64,000 bases of DNA, from the NCBI GenBank assembly GCA_026874595.1, contig CM049306.1:23173019-23237018 (forward strand), given 5' to 3'. This DNA is from Sipunculus nudus (taxonomy: Eukaryota; Annelida; Sipuncula; Golfingiida; Sipunculidae). Under the pieces are notes generated by a model. That model had not been told where the DNA came from. It saw nothing but the letters and a program-made list of their open reading frames with translations, and did no database searches. The stretch's first letter is position 1. Each line of letters opens with the position of its first letter. This document shows positions 23,401 to 36,500 of this stretch, piece by piece. The position numbers were made by a program, and so were the translations under genes.

Positions 23401-24418
23401 TAGAATTAATGCAAGGATGCATGACTGGATTAATTCTTAACCTCAGTATTGCCTTTGCCCAAAATATGATCAGTTTAAATTAGATTACTGTGCTCCTAAT
23501 GCAGTGGTCATGTTATATTCACTCTAAATTCATTCCACTCCATCACTACTTGCAATGATTAGCCTTGCTGTACACCACAGAGTCATAAATGTTACGACCA
23601 GTAGGTGCTGGGTACTGCAGGCTTTAAATATAACATTTAAGTCTGCAGTACCAATATTCCATTCTCAATGGTTGGAACATTCTTGGAATGCACCATGGCC
23701 AAGATATATAAACAGCCGTGGTGGAGTGAAATGAGTGCTAACGTATTTAATTAGAACTGGTGAATACTTCTAAAAATCATTTGAACATGAGCAGTGTCAG
23801 CTGTTAAAGATAAAACAATGTCAATACATGAAACAAAAAATAAAACAGAATTCTGCAGCAACTACAAACTGCAATTTAACTCAAAATAAATCTGCCAAAC
23901 CCCTATGAGCAGTTTGGTGCATTCTAATGTTTTCTAATTTAATCTACTGTAGAGACGCAGTGGAATGTAGAGAGTTTTTGTTCCCTTCAATGAAAAATGG
24001 GGTATAGAGCAATACTGTATGGTTTCACCACCAGATGGTGCACTATACAAAATGCCAATGACAGCAAATACACTATGTCACTCTACTCTCATCTTGTCCT
24101 GTTATCAGAGTCAATGTGAGTGAAATGAAGTGTATGCATGAAGATTAGTACAGCGATCTGTAATTTATAAAGGAGACCCCTTTAGTACTTTCTTCAAACT
24201 GGTAAACTCCAAACTGCATCCGTTTAACACTATATGAATATTCATGCTGACATCAGGAGGTGTCATGATGATTGGTCTGTGTTCTGTGACCCCTGTCTGT
24301 GGGAGGGACATGGGCTGCCCCGCCCTGGACGCGTCCGACATGCAGGATGATGAGAGTTGATGATCCCCTGATACGTTATGTATTTACATATGGATAATTT
24401 GACTAAGACTCACGACGA
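20420..24418 (-). other. CLINT1: Probable long CLINT1 3' UTR (about 4 kb)
   Basis: This 4 kb is AT-rich and free of the composite repeats that fill the surrounding introns and spacer, as expected of transcribed UTR under constraint. A Pumilio-type TGTAAATA lies at 24388-24381, about 30 bases after the stop. A stretch with recurring CATTACA/TGTAATG motifs lies at about 21330-21640. The extent is inferred from the poly(A) signal at 20438. Frames within it are not taken as genes. Confidence 0.45.
20438..20443 (-). terminator. CLINT1: Candidate CLINT1 poly(A) signal AATAAA
   Basis: TTTATT on the plus strand is AATAAA on the minus strand. It is followed by T-rich sequence and then the (TG)n tract. 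Other AATAAA matches nearer the stop codon could be used instead or as well. Confidence 0.4.
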
Positions 24419-24573
24419 TCACTTGCCAAAATTGCCAAACCCGCTAAATGCCTGATCTGTCCTTTGCTGAAACTGAGCACTGGGACCACCCACCATGGCG
24501 CTTTGCATCATGGGATGCGCCGGCATGCCCATATTCATTTGCATCATACCGGGCTGCATCCCCATGCCCATAC
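24419..24573 (-). CDS. CLINT1: CLINT1 last coding exon (stop codon at 24421-24419)
   Basis: Acceptor TATTTGCAG. It starts with two bases completing a glycine codon, then MGMGMQPGMMQMNMGMPAHP and ends DQAFSGFGNFGK with TGA. The GFGNFGK end parallels the conserved FANFSK-type C-terminus of vertebrate CLINT1. Confidence 0.94.
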
Positions 24574-27500
24574 CTGCAAATAATTAAGAATTTATTAGTC
24601 ATAAATGCACCTTTCTCACCTGAATTAATGGTCTACATTAGGTGGTCCCACTAGTCTGTTTATATTAAGGTATAACATAACCCCAAATTTTTTGGATGAT
24701 GAGGACATGATACGTTTAATATTACCTGCATGTTAAGGTACACAAAAATAAAGACTACACCTATGAATATTAAAAAAAAAATAATTTGTAATCTTGGGCA
24801 AATGGAGAGGGCAGCATTTTAGCTTTATACACCATACTTATAAGAAGTAAATTTGATAGAAAATGTGTCGCCTATGTAAGGGCATAAAGTATCATGTTTA
24901 CACATAGTACCATGTTTTAAGATTAACTGTCAGTAGTTCAGTGGAGAACAGAAAGCAATTAACTGACATTATGATATTCTGCAGACAGCATTGTATGGAA
25001 TGTACTTTTTTTTCTGCCTGGGTTACTGTGCAGGTGGCTCTCAAAGTGTGTCTGTGTTAAGTTCTGTCAATGTATGTGCCTCAGATTCCTTGTGTCTGTG
25101 TATGTCAGTGGTATATGAACCTCTAGGTATCCTCCAATGATTCCTACCTGTCTCTGTTGTGTGTGTGTTTGTTAGGTGTACACAACTCTAAAGACATTGT
25201 TCCAATCATTCAGGATTGTTGTTACTGTTCTTGTTTTAACTTTTATGGGCGTCATGCATGGCTTGTACATGTGAGTGTTTGCCTAAGTGTATACAAACCT
25301 GCATGCATAGCTCCTATCATTCCTGTTTGTTGAAACTGTTGTTTTATGAGTGTTACTTAGGCTTGTAAGTGTTTGTGTACACACAAGGTAACAACAAATC
25401 TGCATGCATAGCTCACATCATTCCTGTTTGTTGTTACTGTTGTTTTATGAGTGTTACTTAGGCTTGCAAGTGTTTGTGTACACACAAGGTAACAACAAAT
25501 CTGAATGCATAGCTCCCATCATTCCTGTTTGTTGTTATTGTTGTTTTATGAGTGTTACTTAGGCTTGTAAGTGTTTGTGAACACAGAAGGTAACAACAAA
25601 TCTGAATGCATAGCTCCCATCATTCCTGTTTGTTGTTATTGTTGTTTTATGAGTGTTACTTAGGCTTGTAAGTGTTTGTGTACACACAAGGTAACAACAA
25701 ACCTGCATGCATAGCTCCCATCATTCCCGTTTCTTGTTACTGTTTTTTTATGAGTGTTATTTAGGCTTGTAAGTGTTTGTGAACACAGAAGGTAACAACA
25801 AACCTGAAAACATAGCTCCCATCATTCCTGTACGTGATTACTCTTGTTTTATGAGTGTTATTCAGGTGTGTCTTGTGTTAGTTTGTGAGGTGTTATAACT
25901 GTTGTTTATGAGTTATTTAGGTTTGTCTGCATGTGTTTGTGAGGTGTTATTACTGTTGTTTATGAGTTATTTAGGTTTGTCTGCATGTGTTTGTGAGGTG
26001 TTATTACTGTTGTTTATGAGTTATTTAGGTTTGTCTGCATGTGTTTGTGAGGTGTTATTACTGTTGTTTATAAGTGTTATTTAGGTGACTCTGTGTGTGT
26101 TTGTAAGGTGTTATTACTGTTGTTTTATGAGTGTTATTTAGGTGTGTCTGGGTGTGTTTGTGAGGTGTACACAAACCTGCAGCTCACTATTCCCCATAAA
26201 TCGTGTTTGTTGCTATTTTAAGAGTCTTACATATGCATGCGTGTTTTTGTGTGCACAAACCTGGTAGCACCGCTTTAAGCCTCTAACCATTCTGGTTTGT
26301 TACTTTTGATGTTTTTTGAGATATACATAGGATGTGCATGAAGGGGAGGTGTGCACAAACCTGAAGGCATAGCTCCCATCATTCCCGTTTGTGGTTGTTG
26401 TTGCTGCTGCTGTGGTGCCCCAAGGTTTAACTGATTCATACTTTGTGGTAAACCTGCCATCTGACTGAACCCGGCTGTCTGTGTATTACCTGTGAATCAA
26501 CAAAAGGGAAACATATAGTGCCTGATCCCAGGTTTAACTGATTCATACATGTAAAAAAGAAACTCATCGACCTTCCTGTTGCTGCTATCTGGAGAGTGAA
26601 CAGTGACCTACAATATAATATATCATGTTTGAAGTTGATCATCTTCAAGACAGACCACAATATTGGAGATTTTGTGTAAATAATTCAGGTGGAAATATGC
26701 TGTAGCCTTCAGTTACAGGTCTGTACAAACATTCATACAAACATATACACAGGCAGGCCCAAGAGCATTACCCTCTCCGTTCCCTCTAGGGGCAAGGGTG
26801 ACACAAAAGAAGGTTAACATATCATGCCAAATCCCAAGTCAACTGATTCATCCTGTATGGTAACCCTGCCACCTGACTAGATAAACTGTCTGGGTATTAC
26901 CTGTAAAAACAAAAGAAGATTATAATAATGCCAAATAAGGTTTATCTTATTCATCCTTTGCTGTAATCCCTTGGTCCCTTAAAACAACAAAAGAAGGTCA
27001 AATAAAGAGACTGATCCCAGTTTTACCTGAATCAACACCTTGTGGTAATCCTGCCATTTGGCTAAACCCACTTGTTTCAGTAGTATCTGTAAAAGGTATG
27101 CAAAACACAACGTTTGATTCACATTAGTATACCTGTCACTACTACCTGTCACAGTAGTAAACCTGTCATGCACTGAGTGAACAAAGCCAGCAGAATTTGA
27201 AGGTATGTGGTATTTAGGTGTGCATTTGGCATCTTTCAGTGCTAGAAAGGACGTTTGGTCATTCACTTTGACAATGCTACAAGAAACCTAGGAAAAAAAT
27301 ATTTCATGACTTCATCACCTGACAATGTCAAGTGATCAAGCAACCATCAAGCTTTACAGAAAGCCTATGGCTATTCTCTCAATTTCAAGCACTTGATAAC
27401 CAAAGACAGCTATTGACAACTTCAAAATAAGGTATGAAAAGAATTCTATGGCAACCTGAAATACTGAAAAAGAAATCATCCCAATCCAAGAATTTTATGA

Positions 27501-30500
27501 CATTCTCCTTAAAACTTAAAGTCTAATCATCGTCAAAAATCATGAAAATTATATTTTTCTGAAAAACATCTGGTTTTATAGATGTTTGCTATATCTGTCT
27601 TTTCACAAAAACACATTCCTGGGGTTTTACTGTATCAATTTGAAAAAAAAATATTTTAATTCAGATGTCAACCCCACGTGGGGTGCAAACAGGACCAACT
27701 GTCAGCTCGGCAAGAGTGAGCAGCGTGTAAGTTGCTTATTGGTTAACCATTAGGCAAATGGTTGATTGACAGGCGTGGGGAAGCCGCGGTCAGTCAGCCG
27801 GGAAAGAGCTTATCTTTATTTATGGCACTTACTAATTGGCACTAATTAATACAAACACATCCCCCCTATACGCCTAACCCAGAAGTAAACTGTACATCGT
27901 ACTCCTCCAGTCGCCAAATAATGTTGATGTCACTGCCCTAAAATATGTTAGTGTCACCCAATAAGGGTCCTGGCACCAAGAATATACCCAGAAATATGAA
28001 TTTACCGATTGTTATTTCTGTAATATTGACCCTGTTATACACTATAACATTTTCTCTCAGGGTCCATCATTACATCGCCAAAACCATTGCCGAATACATC
28101 GTTCCTTCTTCTATAATATACACTATCTTCAAACTGAACGTCATGGGTCGAAGAAAATAGAGTAGAATGAGCGAAGATAAAATTTGCTATTTGAACGAGA
28201 GACAGTCACATACTGCTGATCACAAGGTTCCTGTGTCATAAGTGGAGGATGTAGATAAACACCGAGGGTGGTGCAGCAATATGGGACTGCGTTGCACGAA
28301 TGAATTTTGTGAGAGGAAGGCGGCACCAAGTTACACCACCACGTTGCCTGCTAACAAATTTTGCGAAGTGAACCGCGCCGGAGTCTTAGCTATGAGAGCG
28401 ATCGGTAAAGGAAGAGCGGCCGCAGCACGATTTAGCGCGTATATGACTGGTGTAATAAATCTAATGAGAGAGAGAGTTATGTGTTGCTGCTACCTATGTA
28501 GTGTCTCATATATAATTGTGAGAGGGAGAGACAAGCTGTTAATTGGATTAGGGTATATGGTGGTCTGAATGAGAGCGCAGAGTAAACAGAGTGATCGTTC
28601 TTATCAGTCACTTCACGACTGACGCGTTCCCCTGCGCAGTAGCCCATGACCTGATTACCGATGACCGACCCCTCGGACCAGTAAGCTCCGCCTACTTTAG
28701 TTTGACAGTTCTCCAGTTGTCATGATGCCTAATAAAATCCTTTTTTTAACATTGATAAACCATTAAATTTTATAATTTATAAATTGAAACTGATTCTCAT
28801 TCGAACATTTAGTGAATAAATACAACTGTCACTTGCGCTTATATCCCTGTTTTCCACTCAAAACGAAATTTCTCTTCCCAAACAGTTTTTGGCCGTTTTC
28901 TCAAAACAGTATTTCAGGAGACTGTACGGTCTTCAGAGTGCTATTTCTCAAAAACCATCGAATATTGAGTCTTCAAATTTTGCATATAGGTAAATCAACA
29001 AGTATTCTAAAATGCGTTTTTTCTTTTTCCTATATCGTTTTTAGTGTAGTAGAAATACGTTATTTAAACGAAATAAGTATTGATAACATCACATATTTTT
29101 TTTAAATTAAAAATTCATTATGAAAAAAAGACAATAAATATATAACAAAAAAAAAAGCCTGGAGATATATGTATGTAGTTTCAAATGATGCTATTTCCAC
29201 ATACATACCCTATGCCAATTTTGAGATATATCCAATTAAAAAAAAATTAATTTTAATTCATTTCAAGTTTTAATTTTCAAAGTGGACACTGTTACACTTT
29301 TTAAATATATCTCATCTGATAGAGAATATTCTAAGGATTCTAAATATATATACATCACTGTGTCTAAAATTATTATTAATATGAATTCTAAAGCTAAATT
29401 AAACCAAGGTTGTTTGACGATGATTAGACCTTAATAGCAGTTAACTACCGGCTTCTGTGGCTCAGGGGTAGAGCGCAGGACTCAAAGCCGGGAGATTGTG
29501 AGTTCGAATCTCAGCCGAGGCGGTGAGGTTTTTCATGGTCGGCCCCCCCCCCCCCCAGGGTGAGCGCTCTGCAGGCTTAATGGGAAGGTCGTGCCCAACG
29601 GCCGTGTTTCACTCACAAACGAGTCCTCGGTGGTATGATTACCAACCTAGGGCCGCAGGTGCAGTAGTCACCCAGCCTGGTTAACGCCAGGATATAAATG
29701 AGAGGAAGCGTGTGATACTGCCCTGTCACATAGTCAGAAAACGGAATGGAAATCTGCAGATGTACATATACTTAGTTAAGCTAGCATTAAAATATGGAGG
29801 CGGTTACCTCCAACAAAAAAAAAATATATATATATATAAAAAAAAGCAAAAAAAAGCAGTTAACTTGTGATTGACCTTTACTGAGAGTTCAGGTGAAATT
29901 TAAAAGTAGAAGTAAAATAATATGGACACTGCAGTGTCAAAATGTTCCAAAATTTTGCAGTTTCACAGATAAATGAATATTTAGCTGAACCAATTATTCA
30001 TCGATCATTGACTGATTTGCTAAAGCCGATAACTGATTTAAGAAATAGGAACTTACTCCCACCACTGATAATGCCACGAGACAAAAGCGACAACAATACA
30101 CTTACCTGTGGAAGGTTTCTGTTGAACCATTTGATTCATGGAGGGCTGTGGTTTCTGCTGGAACTTGCTGGCGGGACTCAAATTATCCAGGCTGATGTCA
30201 ACCTTGCCTGCGGTGGCCGTCCATGTGTTTGCTGAGCTCTATGTCATATAAACATACAGGAATGAACAAACACTTTTTCCAACTTTTACTGATTTATTTA
30301 CAAACAAAAAAATCTCTATGGATCAGTGGGAACCTTATGGTGGATGCAGGAATGAACTAGAATTATGTCATTTAATACCGGTAAGTTTTTTCTTGATCCT
30401 ATTATTCATATATGAGAGTCAAGCACCATTTAAGGAATCATTTATTTCAATTTCATATGTATTTTTTTAATTAAATGCTTCTATTCTATTGGTTTCACTA

Positions 30501-33500
30501 GAAACTGCAAAATATACAGCTGTCTAGAAACATGTTTTGAATATAAAACAACAAATTCCCACAATTTTCTACACATACACCACAACATTACCGGGAGGTA
30601 CACAAACTGATTGCAGCCAATCCTTGCTACAAGGTGGCTTTAGAGGTTCTTGAGACTACTCCTACCTTTGTTGCTGGGGTACTTGTGCTGGCCACTGGGA
30701 GGCTTGTTGTACTAGGCTGTAATGTAGGGGCCATGACACCCAAACCCTGAAGCCAGACAACAAAAACATGCCACCACAACAAACACAAAACAACATCAAC
30801 ATCAAAACTTAAAGTGCACAAAACAAGATATCCCTAAAGGTGCAAATTACAACACAATTACAGCTGTGGACAGGACAATTATTCTCAAAAGCCAATTAAT
30901 GTTAATAAGTATGATTTACTATAGTATCGTTATTTTTTCTCCTTTGTTTATGAATGTGCAAAGCATATGCAAATCAACAAAGGTTTCTTGAAACAGTGAT
31001 CAAGAATTCTAGCAAGAGGAAAAAGTAGCAACAGTAAAGATTCAGTTCATGCATGACATTACAGTGCTTGACTTAAAGCAAAAAAAATGTAAAATAGTCA
31101 TAATTTATTTGTCATTCTGACACTGTTCATTTGTTTACTTTTCAATACAAGATAGTTAAAAAGGAGCAAGAAAATTATCCAGAGAAGTATTATGTCAAAA
31201 TTACTGTCTTACCAGGGCTCTTAAATTTCCCAGTGATTAAGTGAAGTATGCAAAAAACTCTTTATGAGGAGAAAATATTAACAGAGTTAGAAAGAGTTAA
31301 ATATTTTATGTCTGCCAGGATTTGGTCAATCATGTTAAGAGATTCACAAATCGTATGGGTTATTCTGACAGTATATATATTATATCAGCTGTGGTGAATG
31401 TGCAGTAATTTGTGCAGCAAGAGAAATGACTGGCAGGTATACCATTGGTTGGCTGGAGGGAGTGTGGAAGGTCTGCATGGACTGCATGAATCCCATCTGA
31501 AACAAGGAGGGGATGGCTGGTGCAACAAAACTGATACTACAACATGAGCTAACCTGAGCTACAACATAAACCACTAAGGAAGTACAGGCTACTACAATAC
31601 TATAGACTAATAATGTAACTATTTGTCCAACAACTATGCTTATATAACATTAAACCTCTCACAGTAGGCCTGGGAATAAGAAATCATGACATACTTCCAG
31701 CTTCAACAGTTGCTCTGCTTAATTATATCTAAGTCACCGGAGTATTAAAATTCCTGTTCAGTGACATTTTTTCATTTAGCACTGTAGATGTTGAGCATGA
31801 GGTGAGCATGGCCCATTTCCACCTTTTGGTAAAAATGTAGTAACCCAAGGGAGATGGGAACTCACTCAGAATACAATGAGGTAGTAATGATACAAAGCTA
31901 GTGCACTGGCTGAAAGATATATAGATGAAGTGGGCTTTTGAAAAGGTTGGTCATATAATTTACAGAAGCTGATGGACAGATTTATACGAGGCATAAATCA
32001 AGAGTAGAGAACTGATTATCAGAATTGTGAGATGTTTTGCAACAAATATGTAGAATAATCAATCATATACATATCCAGTATTATCATTATAACATGAATA
32101 AGTTAATAAATTTGATTTAAGGGCAATAAAACTAACTGTGTTAATATAAATAAACATGTTATCTGATACTGGCATTGGGGTACTTTATCAGAAATTTTCC
32201 TTGGGAGCTTAGCAAAAATCACTAAATTTTGCAGGGTTTCAAAATCACAACTTTTTGTAAATTTTTCGTCTACAACTCAATCACACAAAAATAATACTTC
32301 ACTGAATGCACATCAAATAATATAAGAAAAGTGAAATGAGGTGACATGCAAATGTATGACATACTGACTACCCAAGGTAATGTCAAACTTGTTTCTTATC
32401 ACAGTGAATGTAAACAGAGATACAACAACTGATCTGCACTACATCAAATAATCACAGAACATTTGCCAGCATATGTTTCAGCCAACGTAAAACTTACTTG
32501 TCCAACAGGCATTTGTTGCATCCCCATTGAATTCTGCATTCCCATTGGCTGCATCATAGGTTGCTGCATGCCCATCATTGGTTGGTTGCCCATACCTTGT
32601 ATTCCCATTGGCTGACCAACCATGGGTTGCATTCCCATTTGCTGCTGAGCAGGCATGCCCATCATTGGTTGGTTGCCCATAAGCTGATTTGTGGTTGGCT
32701 GAGGGGCCACAGGCTGTAATGGTGGGGCTCCAGATGTCAAGTCTGATAGCAAGTCCATATTACTACCAGCATTAGTGGCTGGAGAGGCTGATATGGGAGC
32801 TGAGCTGACTGGTTTGTTTGATGAGAAGTCACCAAAGTCATTGGATGTGCTGCAAATATAATTTAATCTTACTTTCACATACACAACACATAGTACATAT
32901 CTGATCCCACACCAAGTTCAAGCTCAATTAGCCTGACAGTACAGACACACCATGATATTTGAATGCATGTACAAAGGGTGGGGGGACATATGTGACAGCA
33001 GTATTCTGTATGACAGCAATAAAATCAATATACATTTTATGCATTTCTGAATATAAATTCAAGGGTCAATATATTGCAAAAACAATCATTTCTCAGGAAA
33101 TAATAATTGCATTACTCCCTAGTTTTTGGTGTTCATATTTCCTGGAATGTGATTTCAAAAATATTTGTTTATAATTATTTTACACAGACTTAATTAACAA
33201 AAACAAAATATTTGGTCAATAATCACAAATGGTTTAGTATGGTTGCAGTTTTAGCTGAAACCGGAGGGTAATGTTTATGGCGCAACCATCTGAGTTTTTT
33301 TATTTATCAGATGAATTTGACGGCATTTCCTTGAATTTGATCTTCAAGATAATCATCAAAATATTTTAAAGTCTTCCCTTGTGTCACTGCAAACACCTAA
33401 GGTTGAGTAAGCAGATGTACAGCAGATCTATACAACTGAAGATTATATAAGAGTTCATCCATCTGTTATTAATCTGGGAGACAACTGGGGAAATGGTAGT

Positions 33501-36500
33501 CTTAAAACCACCATGATAGATATAACACAACTGCTATTATGCTAATTATGAATTAACATATTTTGCATTTAAATCATGGTACACTGAATTCTCATTTAGG
33601 TAATATTAAAGCAAAGCAAATCTGCAAATTAAGCATCGTCAAGAAAATACAAACACACAAGAACAATACAACAATATCTACCTAACCATGCTTGTTAATT
33701 GACTGAAATGCAAACTTTTAATTAATTTCAATGCTGTCAAACTTTAACACTATTTAGACACTAGCAGCATTCACCAATTAGATAACATGCCAAAAAACTG
33801 TAAATGTTAAAGTGCATATGGTTCTATGTTCTACCATAGCTACTTTGATTTACTTTTGACTAGATGGGATGGGACGTGTAATTATTTTAATGTACACAGA
33901 GGAAGGAAAACCCATTACAAAAGTCAATTAAATCACACCCGTTACAAGAGTTAATTAAAAACAAAAATGTTACAAGAGTCCATAAAAATCAAACTCCCTT
34001 CCAAGAGTACATGAAATCAAACCCATTACAAAAGTCCATAAAATTAAATCAATTACTACAGTCCACTAAATAAAACCCATTACAAGAGTCCACTAAATCA
34101 AACCCATTACAAGAGTCCATTAAATCAAACCCATTACAAGAGTCCATTCAATCAAACTCATTACAAGAGTCTATTAAATTTAACAAATTACAAACCCACT
34201 ACAAGAGTCCATAAAATCAAACCAATTACAAGTGTTCGTTAAATCAAACCCATTATAAGAGTCCATTTAATGAAACCCATTACACGAGTGGGAAATCAAG
34301 GCCCCTGTACTCATGTATTTGCTAGAATATTAATAAATATTAAAAAGTTTCTGTCTAGTTATACTCATTACGCCTGGAAATTTATTTCTCATCAGCTTAC
34401 TGATAATAAGGCATCCAATTTTAACACTTGCCCATTCAGATGTCACGTTGTTATACCTTCATTTATACACAAGGAGCTCATGGGTCATACTGGGGAAATA
34501 GCCCAAGATCCCATGTATGAAAATTTCTCTTAAATCAAAATTTTATGTTAAGTGTCGTCATTGTAACATTGGTTCAAATCTGAATTTGTAATAGCTACTG
34601 GGTGGTCAAGTCAAAAATTTGCAACAAATCTTGGACATGAGTACTTAAAAGGCATGATTATTTAACTTGGACTAGAGAAATCTTTGCCATGACAACACTG
34701 TAAAGATATTAACATGTCAGTCAACTGACACAATAAACAAATTAATTTGCTTGGTGATGACTAGAAATTTGGTGCGAAAGAAGGTAATTTATATGTAATT
34801 TAAATCTATACAGTAAAAGAAGCAAAGTTGCAGTACAGAAATATGCTAAATTGACCAGCACAAGTTTAAAACCCTAAGATAATGATTAAATATAGATTGC
34901 AACAAAGGTTACCGTAATATTCAGATATTCATATGCACACATGCAAGTCCTAGAGTCTAAATTTTCGACTAGAGTACTGAGCTAGTAATACCCAGACTCC
35001 AGTATACAAATACTCATTTCAGTGGTATTTGCAACTCATTTAAGACCAATCAGGTACAGAATAGGATATGTAATTAATAATCGTTAATAACGATCAGCGT
35101 AGCTGCCAATGACACCTCAAAGTCAGCCCACTAATCCGGCGCAAGACCACAGACAGTAGGTGAACCATTAGGAAGTCAAAACCAGCCCTCAGACTTATTT
35201 TGATAAAACCTGTGCTGGCTTATCAATAAAATATCAATATTTCAATTACCAAGAGTGTTTTTAGAATATATTTAAATAAGCAGACCTGAAAGACATGTGA
35301 CTTCACATCAGTGATCACAGATCAAGATACAAAAAGGCTAATTGTCCTAACTGGTCTTAATTATTCTGGAATATTTTGACAGATTCTCAAAATGTTTTTC
35401 TGTAATATGTGACACAGACTGATAACAATCTAAAAATGTGCTCTGCCTGATGCAGCTATTCAAGTCTTTTTTTCGAATCAAATCTTATCAGAAACATCAA
35501 TCATAAAGATTCTTGTTATCAATAAAGGTACCTATTAGTGTCAGAGCCACCTGTCAGAGTCCTCTCTCATCAAACATTAATATATCAATAAATTGTTACA
35601 TAATGCCAGCCCTTTTTACCAAGATCTATAACATAGTACTTGGAAAATGGAGGATTCATAAATTCCAACAACAAAAAATTGGCAATATTAAACACCATTA
35701 TAACAAGAAAAAGAATAAATACAAACAATTTAAGTGTCAGTATTGCAGGCATGGATCTGGGGGGGGGGGGGGGGTCCCTCTGCTCTCAGCCACCATAAAT
35801 TTTTAAACCAATTTTAAAACAAGACAGGCAAAATGCTCTGAATAATCAACAAATGTTTATCTACACTAGCATTGACCCCCCGCAAAAGATCCTAGATCTG
35901 CGCCTGTAATGGGTATAACAAACATTATTTTTCTAGTGTAAAGTGTGATGGTAGTAACTCATTAAGAAAGAAGAGTGCAATTAATGCACTGAGCATGCTT
36001 TCAACAACAGTGATATAGCAGTTCTGAAGCATCTATCAGGCAGCTCTGCTTGGTCCCTGCAAGTGTTTCCATTCAAGAAAAATAAATAAAACTACAGAAA
36101 CACAACAAGCTACATTTGACTGGCAATGTTTAGGCAAACATCTGTTTGCTATTCTGTAAAAGCTTCATGCATTTAATTTTTTAATTATTAATTAGAATAT
36201 TTTTTTTAAGCAAATACAATTTTCAGAAGTGGTTCAAACTGCTCATATCTATAACACTCACACCTAAATCATTAAACTAAAAAGTAAAGCAGTGGTCTTT
36301 TTTCTTAATTATTATTTACAATTACCTGGTATAATCATAATTATTATTAAACATGCAACATCATTTAAATCATATTGAAGTCTCCATATTCTTCAAATCA
36401 TGTTCTTGTTCATACCTTTCCATAAAACTTGACAAACAGAACAAAAATAATTTAATGATGATTATTCCAGCTGGTTTAGTCAGGTTAAAACACCTATGGC

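Noticed and set aside
25902-26084. Repetitive 60-codon frame with four near-identical 18-residue blocks
   Set aside because: The 54-bp intronic repeat unit is a multiple of three, and the frame is antisense to CLINT1.
28242-28568. A 108-codon frame with several cysteines
   Set aside because: It lies in the LTR-like segment, antisense to its inferred direction, without a recognisable zinc-finger spacing.
29451-29523. A functional tRNA gene
   Set aside because: The anticodon stem pairs poorly, the acceptor and T stems have mismatches, and it continues into a SINE body with target-site duplications.
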